Below, in pieces: positions 16,455-25,883 of a DNA stretch of 64,000 nucleotides. This DNA comes from Hydrocarboniclastica marina (GTDB lineage Bacteria > Pseudomonadota > Gammaproteobacteria > Pseudomonadales > Oleiphilaceae): NCBI RefSeq assembly GCF_004851605.1, contig NZ_CP031093.1:558001-622000 (forward strand), read 5' to 3'. The notes below the pieces were generated by a model. It was not told the origin of the DNA and made no database searches. It saw only the letters and a list, made by a program, of their open reading frames with translations. Positions within the stretch are counted from its first letter, which is position 1. The number at the start of each line of letters is the position of its first letter. Position numbers and translations under genes: made by a program.

Positions 16455-18761
16455 ATGACACGATCCCGATCTCCCCGTTCCCGTAAAAACTCTCGCACAA
16501 GTGGCTTTCGCCGTGGCTTGTGGCGCCTGGCACTGGTAGCGCTTGCGGGCCTTGCCGCATGGCTGGTCTATCTCGATGCAGTCGTTACCAGCAAGTTTGA
16601 GGGACGGCGATGGGAGATACCTTCCCGGGTCTATGCCCGCCCGCTGGAGCTGTATGAGGGCGCACCGGTCAATGCGGAGGCGCTGGCTGCTGAACTGCAG
16701 CTGCTGGGGTACAACGCCGTGCCCACGGTAGACGATCCGGGTGAGTACCGTCGCCAGGGTTCCCGTTTTACGCTTCAAACCCGGGATTTCCGTTTCCCCG
16801 ATGCGCTTGAACCGAGTCGGCGCCTGCAGGTGACACTGGCGGAGGACCGGGTTGAGTCCATGCGTGTGCTTTCGGGGAGCCCGGAGGCCATCGTGCGTGT
16901 CGATCCGGTTCAGATAGGGGGAATCTATCCCAACCATGGCGAAGACCGCGTTCTGGTCAAACTCGACCAGGCGCCGCCCTTCTTGCGTGATGCGTTGATC
17001 ACGGTGGAAGACCGGGATTTTGACCGCCACTGGGGTATCAGCCTTAGCGGTATTGCCCGGGCGGCCTGGGCCAATCTCCAGGCAGGGCGTGTTACCCAAG
17101 GCGGCAGTACGCTCACCCAGCAGCTGGTTAAGAACCTCTACCTCAGCCGGGACCAGACAATCAGTCGCAAGGTCAATGAAGCCCTGATGGCAATCCTGCT
17201 CGACCTGCACTACAGCAAAGATGAGATACTGGAAACCTACCTCAACGAGGTGTACCTGGGACAATCCGGGGCTCGCTCCATCAACGGCTTCGGTTTGGCC
17301 AGTCAGTTTTACTTCTCGCGCTCTTTCCAGCGATTGGAGCTGCATCACGTGGCCCTTCTGGTCGCCATGGTCAAAGGGCCCAGCTATTACGATCCCCGAC
17401 GGCACCCGCAACGCGCACTCGAACGACGTAACCTGGTGCTGGACATGCTTGCAGAGCATGGCGTTGTGCCTGCCCGGCAGGCCCAGGAAGCGCGTACCCG
17501 GCCTCTCGGAGTAGTGGATCGCGGGCGATACTCCGATAACCGTTACCCGGCGTTTGTCGATCTTGTGCGCCGGCACCTGGCACGCGACTATCAGCAGGCT
17601 GACCTGCAAAGTGAAGGTTTACGCATCTTTACGACCCTTGATCCCCAGGTTCAGGCGGCGGCGGAGAAGGCGGTGAGCGAGACCTTGGAGGTGCTCGACC
17701 CGAGGGAGAGTGAAGCTCCACTGCAGGCGGCCGCTATTTTTACCGGTAAGGAGAACGGCGAAGTCACCGCGGTGGTTGGCGACCGCGACCCGCGCTTTGC
17801 CGGTTTTAACCGGGCCCTCGACGCCAACCGCTCGATTGGCTCCCTGGCCAAACCCATGGTCTATCTCACCGCCCTGGCCCAGCCGGAAAAATATACCCTG
17901 ATGACGCCGGTGAAGGATGAGCCGTTTCGGCTTGTATTCAATAACGGTGACGAGTGGGCACCGAAAAACTATTCCGGCCAATACCATGGACAAGTACCTC
18001 TGCACGAAGCCCTGAGCCACTCCTACAATCTGGCCACGGTTCGGCTGGGTCTGGACGTGGGCATTGCAGAGGTCACGGAGACGTTTCGGGATTTGGGTTT
18101 CGAGAAACCGCTGACGCCGTATCCGTCGCTGTTTTTGGGCGCGACGACAATGGCGCCGATCGACGTGGCCGAGTTGTTCCAATCGATTGCCGCGTCCGGG
18201 TTCACAGTGCCGTTACGCACTATCAGGGAAGTCACCACCTCTGAGGGCGAAACACTGTCGCGCTACGATCTGGAGATAGAGCAGCGCTTCAGTCCGCAGG
18301 CCATGCACTTGCTGCACTACGCCATGCAGGAGGTGATGCGCGAAGGTACGGGACGGTCGGTATACAACTATGTTCCGTCGTCCTTGAATCTGGCCGGGAA
18401 AACAGGCACCACGGATGATGGCCGGGACACCTGGTTTGCCGGTTTCAGCGGTGATCACCTGGGCGTAGTCTGGCTGGGACGTGACGGCAATGCGCCAACC
18501 AGTCTCACTGGCGCAAGCGGGGCGATGCGCGTGTTCGGACGCGTTATGGGCGCGATCCCCCAGCATAGTTTCTCGCCTATCGTCCCGGACGGTGTGGCTT
18601 ATTACTGGGTCGACCCCACGGTGCCGGCGGTGACCGAGGAAGGCTGTGAAGGGGCTGTGTTTCTACCATTTATAGAAGGTAGCCAGCCTGAAAAGACAAT
18701 CAATTGCGACGGTTCGGTTACTGGCCGTATCAAGGGCTGGCTCAATGGCTGGTTCGATTAG
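16455..18761 (+). CDS. mrcB: Penicillin-binding protein 1B, bifunctional
   Basis: Polymerises and cross-links peptidoglycan at the periplasmic face of the inner membrane. The 768-aa protein has a short basic cytoplasmic tail, one membrane anchor (about residues 24-41), a UB2H regulator-binding domain (about 60-150), a GT51 transglycosylase with catalytic Glu185 (TVEDRDF) and GGSTLTQQLVKN, and a transpeptidase. The transpeptidase triad motifs are complete: Ser463-L-A-Lys466, S523YN and K649TG. The UB2H domain distinguishes PBP1B from PBP1A and implies a lipoprotein activator. The adjacent downstream gene encodes a lipoprotein. Confidence 0.95.
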   Translation: MTRSRSPRSRKNSRTSGFRRGLWRLALVALAGLAAWLVYLDAVVTSKFEGRRWEIPSRVYARPLELYEGAPVNAEALAAELQLLGYNAVPTVDDPGEYRRQGSRFTLQTRDFRFPDALEPSRRLQVTLAEDRVESMRVLSGSPEAIVRVDPVQIGGIYPNHGEDRVLVKLDQAPPFLRDALITVEDRDFDRHWGISLSGIARAAWANLQAGRVTQGGSTLTQQLVKNLYLSRDQTISRKVNEALMAILLDLHYSKDEILETYLNEVYLGQSGARSINGFGLASQFYFSRSFQRLELHHVALLVAMVKGPSYYDPRRHPQRALERRNLVLDMLAEHGVVPARQAQEARTRPLGVVDRGRYSDNRYPAFVDLVRRHLARDYQQADLQSEGLRIFTTLDPQVQAAAEKAVSETLEVLDPRESEAPLQAAAIFTGKENGEVTAVVGDRDPRFAGFNRALDANRSIGSLAKPMVYLTALAQPEKYTLMTPVKDEPFRLVFNNGDEWAPKNYSGQYHGQVPLHEALSHSYNLATVRLGLDVGIAEVTETFRDLGFEKPLTPYPSLFLGATTMAPIDVAELFQSIAASGFTVPLRTIREVTTSEGETLSRYDLEIEQRFSPQAMHLLHYAMQEVMREGTGRSVYNYVPSSLNLAGKTGTTDDGRDTWFAGFSGDHLGVVWLGRDGNAPTSLTGASGAMRVFGRVMGAIPQHSFSPIVPDGVAYYWVDPTVPAVTEEGCEGAVFLPFIEGSQPEKTINCDGSVTGRIKGWLNGWFD

Positions 18762-18816
18762 CGAAGATCAGCTAATGACAGCCAGACCTCGCTCAAACAC
18801 TTCTGGAGGAAGCATC

Positions 18817-19446
18817 ATGGCTCCTAGGCCCCCCGTTTATCGCGCTTCATTCATTGCGAACGGTATCTGTGCAACGCTCCTGGCGCTGCTGGCTGGCTGC
18901 GCCAGCTCTCCGGACGGCGGCAGTATTTTCGTGCCGGTAGGTGGAGAGAAGCCCAGAGCGGGACAGGACTCGGGTCCGGGTACGTCGCGCCCGCAAACAC
19001 CGACAGCCGACAGCGCTGAGCAGGGCGGCCAGGCCCCAGAGGCAGGCCAGCCGTCGATCACTGAGGAGGTCCGGCAGGAGCGCGAAAAGGTGCAGCAGCC
19101 GCGCCATCGGGAACAGGCGCAGGCTATATCGCCTGCCGCGGCGAGCCTGGTCAAGCAAGCAGACCAGGCCTTCCGGGCGGGGAGCATCGATCGCGGCATG
19201 GCTGCGTTACAGCGTGCCCAGAGGATTTCGCCGGATGCGGCTGTCATCTACTATAAAATGGCCGAAGGTTACGTCCGCAGCGATGAGCTGACGCGGGCCG
19301 AACAGTTCGCCCGCAAAGGTGTATCGCTGGCGGGCACTGACCACCGCCTGCAGAAATCCGGCTGGCAATTGTTATCTGACATACGTCGTGCCCAAGGCAA
19401 TCTGGCTGGCGCAGAAGCCGCGGAGAACCGCGCTTCTGCTTTGTAG
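18817..19446 (+). CDS. TPR-repeat lipoprotein
   Basis: The chosen ATG at 18817 has a GGAGG ribosome-binding site 8 bases upstream, and the product then starts with a clean lipoprotein signal ending in LLALLAGC (209 aa). A frame open from 18745 would bury this signal. After the lipobox comes a proline/glycine/glutamine-rich linker, then about 90 residues of helical TPR-like repeats (VKQADQAFRAGSIDRGMAAL and YYKMAEGYVRSDELTRAEQF). It lies 55 bp after mrcB in the same direction. In Pseudomonas a TPR-containing outer-membrane lipoprotein (LpoP) activates PBP1B. This protein fits that role by position and type, but the equivalence is inference. Confidence 0.8.
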   Translation: MAPRPPVYRASFIANGICATLLALLAGCASSPDGGSIFVPVGGEKPRAGQDSGPGTSRPQTPTADSAEQGGQAPEAGQPSITEEVRQEREKVQQPRHREQAQAISPAAASLVKQADQAFRAGSIDRGMAALQRAQRISPDAAVIYYKMAEGYVRSDELTRAEQFARKGVSLAGTDHRLQKSGWQLLSDIRRAQGNLAGAEAAENRASAL

Positions 19447-19480
19447 TTGCAGGGTGGCCTGGCCTGGGGCGAGTCCGCGC

Positions 19481-20764
19481 TTAGCCGAGGGTTTGCAGAA
19501 CCGATTCGGCTGCCAGTACGGTATCGTCGATATCCGCTTCCGTATGCGCGGCTGACACAAACCCAGCCTCAAACGCCGACGGTGCGAGATAGAACCCTTT
19601 GTCCAGCATGCCATGAAAAAAGCGGTTGAAGCGCTCGGTATCGCAGGCCATGACCTCGTCAAAGTGGGCAATTGGCCCTTTGTCGGTAAAAAACAGGCCG
19701 AACATACCGCCGACGCCCTGGACTTGCAGCGGTATTCCTGCGCGACCGGCAGCAGCGCTTAGCCCCGCCATGAGGCGTTGGGCCATGTGGCCCAGGCGGT
19801 CGTGGAAGCCTGGCTCGGATATCGCGTTTAACACCGTCAGCCCGGCACGCATGGCCAGGGGGTTGCCCGACAGGGTTCCAGCCTGATAGACGGGTCCGAG
19901 AGGCGAGAGCATTTCCATGATCGCCCGTTTACCACCGAACGCCCCTACCGGCAGGCCACCGCCGATGATCTTACCGAGGGCTGTCAGGTCCGGCGTAACG
20001 CCGTAATGTGCCTGGGCACCGCCGAGCGCGACCCGAAACCCGGACATGACTTCGTCAAAAATCAGAACACTGCCGTGCCCGTCACAGACCTCCCGCAGGC
20101 CTTCCAGAAACCCCGGTAGGGGAGGAATACAGTTCATGTTGCCTGCGACCGGTTCGACGATGACCGCTGCGATAGCATCGCCGTGAATCCTGAAAACCTC
20201 ACGCACGCTATCGATGTCGTTGTAGCGTACAGTCAGCGTGTGCTCTGCCAGGCTGGCTGGAATGCCAGGAGAATTCGGGACACCCATCGTCAAGGCGCCG
20301 GAGCCAGCCTTCACCAGCAGTGAATCCACATGGCCGTGGTAGCAACCCTCGAACTTGACGATCTTGTCGCGGCCAGTAAAACCCCGGGCGAGCCGCACCG
20401 CGCTCATGGTCGCCTCTGTGCCGGAATTCACCATGCGCACAAGGTCGATGGAGGGCATGAGTTCACAAACCTTCCGCGCCATAGCAGTCTCGACCTCTGT
20501 CGGCGCGCCGAAACCGGTGCCCTGGTCCAGCTGCTCCCTTAGCGCTGCAAGCACGCGTTCGTCACTGTGGCCGGTGATCATGGGCCCCCATGAGCCGACA
20601 TAATCGGTGTAACGCCGGTCATCCTCATCATACAGGTAGGCGCCTTTTGCGCTCTTGAAGAAAACGGGCGTACCACCGACGCCCTTAAATGCACGAACCG
20701 GTGAGTTCACTCCGCCTGGGATGTATTTTTGTGCCTCGGCAAAAAGGGCTTCAGAACGAGTCAT
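19481..20764 (-). CDS. hemL: Glutamate-1-semialdehyde 2,1-aminomutase
   Basis: Converts glutamate-1-semialdehyde to 5-aminolevulinate with pyridoxal phosphate, the entry to heme synthesis by the C5 route. The ATG at 20764 ([12 protein letters not shown]) is preceded by AGGAG and gives 427 aa, the family length; the frame continues 13 codons upstream without support. The PLP-binding lysine is Lys265 in ALGKIIGGG, and the cofactor aspartate is in [10 protein letters not shown]. Its start lies 14 bp inside the end of thiE, which suggests translational coupling. Confidence 0.96.
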   Translation of the reverse strand: MTRSEALFAEAQKYIPGGVNSPVRAFKGVGGTPVFFKSAKGAYLYDEDDRRYTDYVGSWGPMITGHSDERVLAALREQLDQGTGFGAPTEVETAMARKVCELMPSIDLVRMVNSGTEATMSAVRLARGFTGRDKIVKFEGCYHGHVDSLLVKAGSGALTMGVPNSPGIPASLAEHTLTVRYNDIDSVREVFRIHGDAIAAVIVEPVAGNMNCIPPLPGFLEGLREVCDGHGSVLIFDEVMSGFRVALGGAQAHYGVTPDLTALGKIIGGGLPVGAFGGKRAIMEMLSPLGPVYQAGTLSGNPLAMRAGLTVLNAISEPGFHDRLGHMAQRLMAGLSAAAGRAGIPLQVQGVGGMFGLFFTDKGPIAHFDEVMACDTERFNRFFHGMLDKGFYLAPSAFEAGFVSAAHTEADIDDTVLAAESVLQTLG

Positions 20765-21422
20765 GGGGGCTCCTTGGCTGCTCGTCCCGAGTGCGAGCAG
20801 CATGAATGAGTTGGATAAATTCGCGGGCGCGCGCTTCTATATCGTCGGCACCGAACAGCCCGTTGACGACGGCCAGGAAATCCGCGCCGGCCGTAAGTGC
20901 CTGTCCAGCATTGTCCAGGCTGATTCCGCCAATAGCGACTAAAGGCAGCTGTAACTCCTGAGCCGCGGCAAGAACGGCGAGCGGTGCCGGCACGGCGTGG
21001 CTTTTTGTTTGTGAGCCAAAGAAACGACCGAATGCCAGGTAATCGCAGCCGGACCCTGAGGCGCTACGGGCCAGATCGAGGGAGCCATGGCAAGTCGCGC
21101 CGAGAAGTTTCTGCGGTCCCAGAGCCGCGCGCGCCGCGTGGAGATCACCATCGTCCTGACCGAGGTGTACGCCGTCTGCGTCGAGTTCCAGCGCTAACGC
21201 CAGATCATCATTGATGATCAATGGTCGCTGGTGCGATCGGCATACTGCCAGCAGCCGGCCTGCGCGCTGTCTGCGCTCTTTCGCGCTAGCGGTCTTGTCG
21301 CGATACTGGACCATGGCCGCGCCGCCGCGAAGCGCGGCCTCCACACCCGCGAAAAGCTGTTCTCCAGGCAGCAGTGCAGCATCCGTGATGGCGTACAGGC
21401 CGCACGAGGGCAAACTCACCAT
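20751..21422 (-). CDS. thiE: Thiamine-phosphate synthase
   Basis: Couples hydroxymethylpyrimidine pyrophosphate to the thiazole phosphate to give thiamine phosphate. The 223-aa TIM-barrel protein shows the family motifs [19 protein letters not shown] and VAIGGI. It lies 7 bp after thiD and runs 14 bp into hemL. The order thiD-thiE-hemL is the same in Pseudomonas. No TPP riboswitch was found ahead of this group. Confidence 0.95.
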   Translation of the reverse strand: MVSLPSCGLYAITDAALLPGEQLFAGVEAALRGGAAMVQYRDKTASAKERRQRAGRLLAVCRSHQRPLIINDDLALALELDADGVHLGQDDGDLHAARAALGPQKLLGATCHGSLDLARSASGSGCDYLAFGRFFGSQTKSHAVPAPLAVLAAAQELQLPLVAIGGISLDNAGQALTAGADFLAVVNGLFGADDIEARAREFIQLIHAARTRDEQPRSPHDSF

Positions 21423-21429
21423 GGGCGTC

Positions 21430-22221
21430 CTAACGTCCTTCAGTTCGCTCGGTGGGTCCGCGGTAAGGCACCGGCTGGCCCCGTCCCACCCGCAAAGCGC
21501 GGTTTATTGTGCCGCTGACGTAACTCTGCGCGTTCTCGATGGCATCGCTCAGGCTCTGCCGTCGTGCGAGCCCCGCACTCAGCGCTGCAGCGAGGGTGCA
21601 GCCGGAGCCATGGTACTCTCCGCCGTTTCGTTTCAGTTTCCAGTCCTTCGGCGCAGCATTGCGCGTGTAGAGGCGGTTGGTGATTAGAGGGTCTTCGCCA
21701 TGGCCTCCGGTTGCGAGCACGGCCGGGCAACCTCCGTCCAGCAGCTTCATTGCCGCGCGTTGGGGATCCTCGTCATCACCGAGAATCGACAGCTCTGGCC
21801 CATTAGGGGTAATTACAGTGGCGCGAGGGAACAGTTTCTGGCGCATCCGTGCGACCAGGGCATTATCTGCAAGTTCACCACCACCCGCGGCCTTGATGAC
21901 CGGGTCCAGGACCAGCGGGCATGGCGGTTGGCTCCGCAGAAAATCAACCAGCAGGTCGACAATTGCGGCACTACCCAGGGCCCCGAGCTTGATTGCGTCG
22001 ACCTGAATGTCCTCGCGAAGGCACATGAGTTGCCGGCGCAGCAAATCCGTATCGACGGCGACGCTGTCGTATACGTTGCGCGTATCCTGCACGGTTAGAC
22101 AGGTCACCACCGGCAGAGGGTGAGCACCGAGTGCGGTGATAGCCTGAATGTCAGCCTGGATGCCAGCACCACCTGAGGGGTCGAGACCGGACAAAACGAG
22201 CACAGTGGGTAGTTTTTGCAT
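21430..22221 (-). CDS. thiD: Hydroxymethylpyrimidine/phosphomethylpyrimidine kinase
   Basis: Phosphorylates hydroxymethylpyrimidine twice, supplying the pyrimidine half of thiamine to ThiE. The 263-aa ribokinase-fold protein begins VLVLSGLDPSGGAGIQADI, the ThiD nucleotide/substrate motif, and has the catalytic GSGCT motif near residue 207 (EYHGSGCTLAAAL). It starts 2 bp after the hemJ stop codon and lies 7 bp before thiE. Confidence 0.95.
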   Translation of the reverse strand: MQKLPTVLVLSGLDPSGGAGIQADIQAITALGAHPLPVVTCLTVQDTRNVYDSVAVDTDLLRRQLMCLREDIQVDAIKLGALGSAAIVDLLVDFLRSQPPCPLVLDPVIKAAGGGELADNALVARMRQKLFPRATVITPNGPELSILGDDEDPQRAAMKLLDGGCPAVLATGGHGEDPLITNRLYTRNAAPKDWKLKRNGGEYHGSGCTLAAALSAGLARRQSLSDAIENAQSYVSGTINRALRVGRGQPVPYRGPTERTEGR

Positions 22222-22223
22222 AA

Positions 22224-22646
22224 TCAGAAAGGCTTCACTATCGCTAGAACGACAACCCCGACCAGGATCAGTACCGGGAACTCGTTAAACCATCGGTAAA
22301 ATACATGGCCATGGGTGTTCCGGTCATCCCGGAACTGCGCCAGAAGCCGGCCGCAGTATATATGATAGCCGACCAGGATAAGCACCAAAGTCAGTTTGGC
22401 GTGGATCCAGCCCTGGCTCATGAAGTAACCGGGATTGAAACTCATCAGCCACAGACCGAGCAAGAGCGTGGCTACCATGCTTGGCGTGGTAATGCCGCGG
22501 TAAAGCTTGCGTTCCATGACTTTGAAACGGTCCCGGCTGAGCTGGTCGTCTGCCTGGGCGTGATAGACGTACAGCCGGGGCAGATAGAACAGGCCGGCAA
22601 ACCAACAGACGATAGCAATGATGTGAAATGCTTTTACCCAGAGCAT
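22224..22646 (-). CDS. hemJ: Protoporphyrinogen IX oxidase HemJ
   Basis: Membrane enzyme for oxidation of protoporphyrinogen IX to protoporphyrin IX in heme synthesis. The 140-aa protein has four hydrophobic helices, the N-terminal WVKAFHIIAIVCWFAGLFYL containing the conserved heme-ligand histidine (His8), and the conserved HAKL lysine region in the third helix. An AAGGGAAG site precedes the ATG. It heads a tight minus-strand group with thiD, thiE and hemL, so two heme-pathway enzymes flank two thiamine enzymes. CopD-like annotation is an older label for this family. Confidence 0.88.
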   Translation of the reverse strand: MLWVKAFHIIAIVCWFAGLFYLPRLYVYHAQADDQLSRDRFKVMERKLYRGITTPSMVATLLLGLWLMSFNPGYFMSQGWIHAKLTLVLILVGYHIYCGRLLAQFRDDRNTHGHVFYRWFNEFPVLILVGVVVLAIVKPF

Positions 22647-22679
22647 CAGGCTTCCCTTGTGGAGAATCGGTTGGGCCGA

Positions 22680-24455
22680 TCATCGGCGATACTGGTAGTA
22701 GTTTTCTATATCGGGCTTGAGTATGACGCCTACCACCTGCTGGATCATGGGAGCGGCCGTTCGCTGCACAAGCAGGGCCTCCGCGTCTGTCTCGTTAAAG
22801 CGGTCAAGCGCTTCCTGCAGCGTCGCCTGAAACGGCACTGTAGCAACGTCGCGGCGCTGGGCGGGAATCGCAAGCAGGTTAATCAAAGGTTCCTCCTCAT
22901 GCTCATCCGCCTTTTCAAGTGCCTCGGCATGCTCTTCGACATAGCGCGCCAGATCAACGGTGGGCATGACTGCTACCGGGCCATCGCTGCCGTCGATAAC
23001 AAGCCAGCGAGGCTCGTCCTTGAGCACCCGCCGGGCTCGGGCCAGGGGTAGATTCTGCGGGATTCGCCGGAAGTTGCGTTCGAGGATAGCGCCGACACCG
23101 ACCCGCTGCAGCGCCATGGTAATAGGCGAACTTCTCAGATCCAGCCCCTGACTGCGCAAGATGCTGAGGAAAACCGAGCGCTGACCAAACAGCTCATGGG
23201 ACATGATGGTAGCGGTCGTGATCATTAGCATGCCAGGCAGTACGATGTTGGGGTTATGAGTAAGCTCGAGCAGTGCCATCAATGCCGCCAGCGGGGCCTG
23301 GCATACCGCACCCATCATGGCGCCCATGCCGAGCATGGCGTAGAACCCGGTGGACGACGCGTACTCAGGGAAAACCATTTCCCCGAGAACCCCCATGGCT
23401 CCGCCTAAAGTAGCCCCGATGAAGAAAATCGGCGCAACCAGGCCATTAGGCATGCCGAGGCCGGTCGTAGTGGCGGTTACGATGAGTTTGGCCACAGCGA
23501 TGATGATGAGCGCAACTAACCCGATTTCGCCCATGAACGTTGCGTTGACAGTGTCATACCCGATCCCCAAGACAGCAGGCAGGAGCGCCGCAAAAGGCAC
23601 CATCACTAAGCCTGCGGCGGCGAGCCTCAACCAGATGGGATGCTCGGAAAAGCGGTGAAACCAGATGAGCAGTCGGACGAAACAGGCGGACATCACACCA
23701 ATGATCATGGCGCCGAAAACCATGTAGGGCACCTCCCACAATGACTTCATCACCAGCGCGGGAACTTCAAAGGCAGGCGCGGTCCCGTAGGTCGCCTGGG
23801 TAACAATCGCGCCCGTCACCGACGCCAGAATCACAGGGGTGAAGCCGGTGATGGTGTACTCCATCATTACCACCTCCATGGCAAAGATGACGCCAGCTAT
23901 CGGGGTGTTGAACGAAGCGGAGATAGCGGCTGCCGTGCCACAGGCTACCAACGTGCGGATACTGTTGTGGGGGAGTCCCATGCCACGGCCGAGCAGACTC
24001 GAAAAAGCGGAGCCGAGGTGCACGGCCGGTCCTTCGCGGCCTGTGGATTGCCCGGTGCCAATAGTAATGACACCCGTGATGAACTGAAGCACGGCACTTC
24101 GCCAGGAAATATATCCCTGATGGGAGTTGAGTCGCTCGATGACATAGGCGATGCCCGTTTTATGGTCATTGCGGGGGAGGCGATAAAGCAGCAGTCCGAG
24201 CGCACAGGCACCGGCCAGCGGCAGAACTGACCGCACCCAAATATTGAGCTGCTCGAATCCTTCTGGGTTACCTTCCGGTAGGAGCCAGCGCAAGGGCCAC
24301 TCGATGGCGGATCGGAAAAGAATGATCACGGCGCCGGTCACGAGGCCCGACAATAGACCTAGCAAGGCAAGCTGTGGCAACGCGTCGACCGACGAAAGCC
24401 GACGCTGAAACGCTTGGGTATAGCTCTGGTAGAGCCGGTTGCTAAACTTCTTCAT
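22680..24455 (-). CDS. CLC-family chloride channel/transporter with C-terminal CBS domains
   Basis: The 591-aa integral membrane protein has the CLC core in about residues 25-440 and a cytoplasmic CBS pair in about 450-585. The gating glutamate is present (GREGPAVHLG, Glu141). The internal proton-pathway glutamate of Escherichia coli ClcA (Glu203) aligns with Val195 in TPIAGVIFAMEVV, as in CLC channels. The selectivity motif GSGIP is replaced by KTGIA (99-103). It may therefore be a channel-like or uncoupled member rather than a proton antiporter. That is inference from a hand alignment. It ends 33 bp before hemJ. Confidence 0.88.
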   Translation of the reverse strand: MKKFSNRLYQSYTQAFQRRLSSVDALPQLALLGLLSGLVTGAVIILFRSAIEWPLRWLLPEGNPEGFEQLNIWVRSVLPLAGACALGLLLYRLPRNDHKTGIAYVIERLNSHQGYISWRSAVLQFITGVITIGTGQSTGREGPAVHLGSAFSSLLGRGMGLPHNSIRTLVACGTAAAISASFNTPIAGVIFAMEVVMMEYTITGFTPVILASVTGAIVTQATYGTAPAFEVPALVMKSLWEVPYMVFGAMIIGVMSACFVRLLIWFHRFSEHPIWLRLAAAGLVMVPFAALLPAVLGIGYDTVNATFMGEIGLVALIIIAVAKLIVTATTTGLGMPNGLVAPIFFIGATLGGAMGVLGEMVFPEYASSTGFYAMLGMGAMMGAVCQAPLAALMALLELTHNPNIVLPGMLMITTATIMSHELFGQRSVFLSILRSQGLDLRSSPITMALQRVGVGAILERNFRRIPQNLPLARARRVLKDEPRWLVIDGSDGPVAVMPTVDLARYVEEHAEALEKADEHEEEPLINLLAIPAQRRDVATVPFQATLQEALDRFNETDAEALLVQRTAAPMIQQVVGVILKPDIENYYQYRR

Positions 24456-24715
24456 GAGGCTCTTTTATGAAGCTCTGCGTTTGGGTGGCTTTGCGAAGCT
24501 CTGGCAAAGCGGGTCGATGGGCGTAGGCCCTATACGAGCATGGGGTCCCCGGACGGGCTCGGGAGAGAATCCAAACGCTTATTGTATAGGTCTGGGCGCC
24601 CGCTGCAAAAACGCGATAACCCGGGGATCATGCTATTCTTTCGCCTGGAACTCAAAGCGGGCCAGTGCGGTCATTATTGTCGTTCCATCATCCAGCACCA
24701 GAAGAGGATCAGCGC

Positions 24716-25747
24716 GTGATAAAGGTAGGTATTGTCGGCGGCACCGGTTACACAGGGGTAGAGCTACTGAGGCTCCTGACCTCTCACCCCGAGGTTGAGT
24801 TGATCGCTATTACATCGCGATCAGAAGCCGGTATGCGCGTCGACGACATGTTTCCCAGCCTACGCGGCCACGTCGACCTCTGCTTCACCGAACCTACTGA
24901 AGAAGAGCTCGGCCAGTGCGACCTGATTTTTTTCGCTACGCCGAATGGCGTAGCGATGCGGACAGTCCCTGCATTACTCGATCGCGGCGTACGCATTGTG
25001 GACCTTTCGGCAGATTACCGTATTAAGGACATACCCACCTGGGAAAAATGGTACGGCGAGACGCACCAGTCTCCTGAGCTGGTCGCCGAGGCAGTGTACG
25101 GACTTCCGGAAATGAACCGGTCCGAAATCAGGCAGGCCAGGCTGGTCGCTAATCCGGGCTGCTACCCCACCGCTGTACAGTTGGGTTTTCTGCCGCTGAT
25201 TGAGAAAGGGCTGGTGGACTGTCAGAGACTGATCGCTGATGCAAAGTCGGGCGCCAGCGGTGCGGGTCGGCAGGCCAAAGTGGCGGGCCTGATGGGTGAG
25301 GTGGGGGAAAGTTTCAAGGCGTACGGAGCCTCTGGCCATCGCCATCTGCCAGAGATCGAACAAGGCTTGAGTCTCATGCACGGCCGTCCGGCGCAGGTGA
25401 CGTTTGTGCCTCATCTATTACCGATGATCCGCGGGATCGAAGCGACACTCTATGCCGAGCTCAAAGATGACTCTGTGGATCTGCAGGCGCTTTTTGAAGA
25501 GCGCTACAAGAATGAGCCTTTCGTCGATGTACTTCCTTTTGGAAGCCATCCGGAAACCCGTAGTGTCCGCGGTGGCAATGTCTGTCGCATGGCACTGCAC
25601 CGCCAGGGCGACCGCCCTGTCGTCATCATCACATCGGTAATTGACAATCTCGTTAAGGGCGCGGCAGGGCAAGCAATACAGAACATGAATATCATGTTTG
25701 AGTGCCGTGAAGATGCCGGGCTGGACATGCCGGCGTTGATGCCCTGA
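24716..25747 (+). CDS. argC: N-acetyl-gamma-glutamyl-phosphate reductase
   Basis: NADPH-dependent reduction of N-acetylglutamyl phosphate in arginine synthesis. The frame is open from 24665, but the protein family starts at [13 protein letters not shown], so the GTG at 24716 with an upstream GAGGAT site is chosen, giving 343 aa. The Rossmann motif GGTGYTG is at residues 8-14 and the catalytic Cys149 lies in [12 protein letters not shown]. It opens the argC to bactofilin run shared with Pseudomonas and is divergent from the CLC gene. Confidence 0.95.
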   Translation: MIKVGIVGGTGYTGVELLRLLTSHPEVELIAITSRSEAGMRVDDMFPSLRGHVDLCFTEPTEEELGQCDLIFFATPNGVAMRTVPALLDRGVRIVDLSADYRIKDIPTWEKWYGETHQSPELVAEAVYGLPEMNRSEIRQARLVANPGCYPTAVQLGFLPLIEKGLVDCQRLIADAKSGASGAGRQAKVAGLMGEVGESFKAYGASGHRHLPEIEQGLSLMHGRPAQVTFVPHLLPMIRGIEATLYAELKDDSVDLQALFEERYKNEPFVDVLPFGSHPETRSVRGGNVCRMALHRQGDRPVVIITSVIDNLVKGAAGQAIQNMNIMFECREDAGLDMPALMP

Positions 25748-25883
25748 GCGGCTGCGGCGTGGCTCAATTTAAAGGTTTTGCAGACCGGCTGACCTGGCCG
25801 CCAGCTGAGAATCACGTGAGCAGGCCAATGGGAGAGGTTGGAAAAGTCATTCCCGGGGCCTCGTCTACCGGGGCTTTTCTCGC

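Noticed and set aside
16314..17609. Minus-strand ORF of 431 codons over mrcB
   Set aside because: mrcB carries all catalytic motifs on the plus strand; the antisense frame has no family features and reflects GC-rich codon bias.
20764..22700. TPP riboswitch ahead of the thi genes
   Set aside because: No THI-box sequence was recognisable before hemJ, thiD or thiE, and the gaps within the group are too short to hold one.
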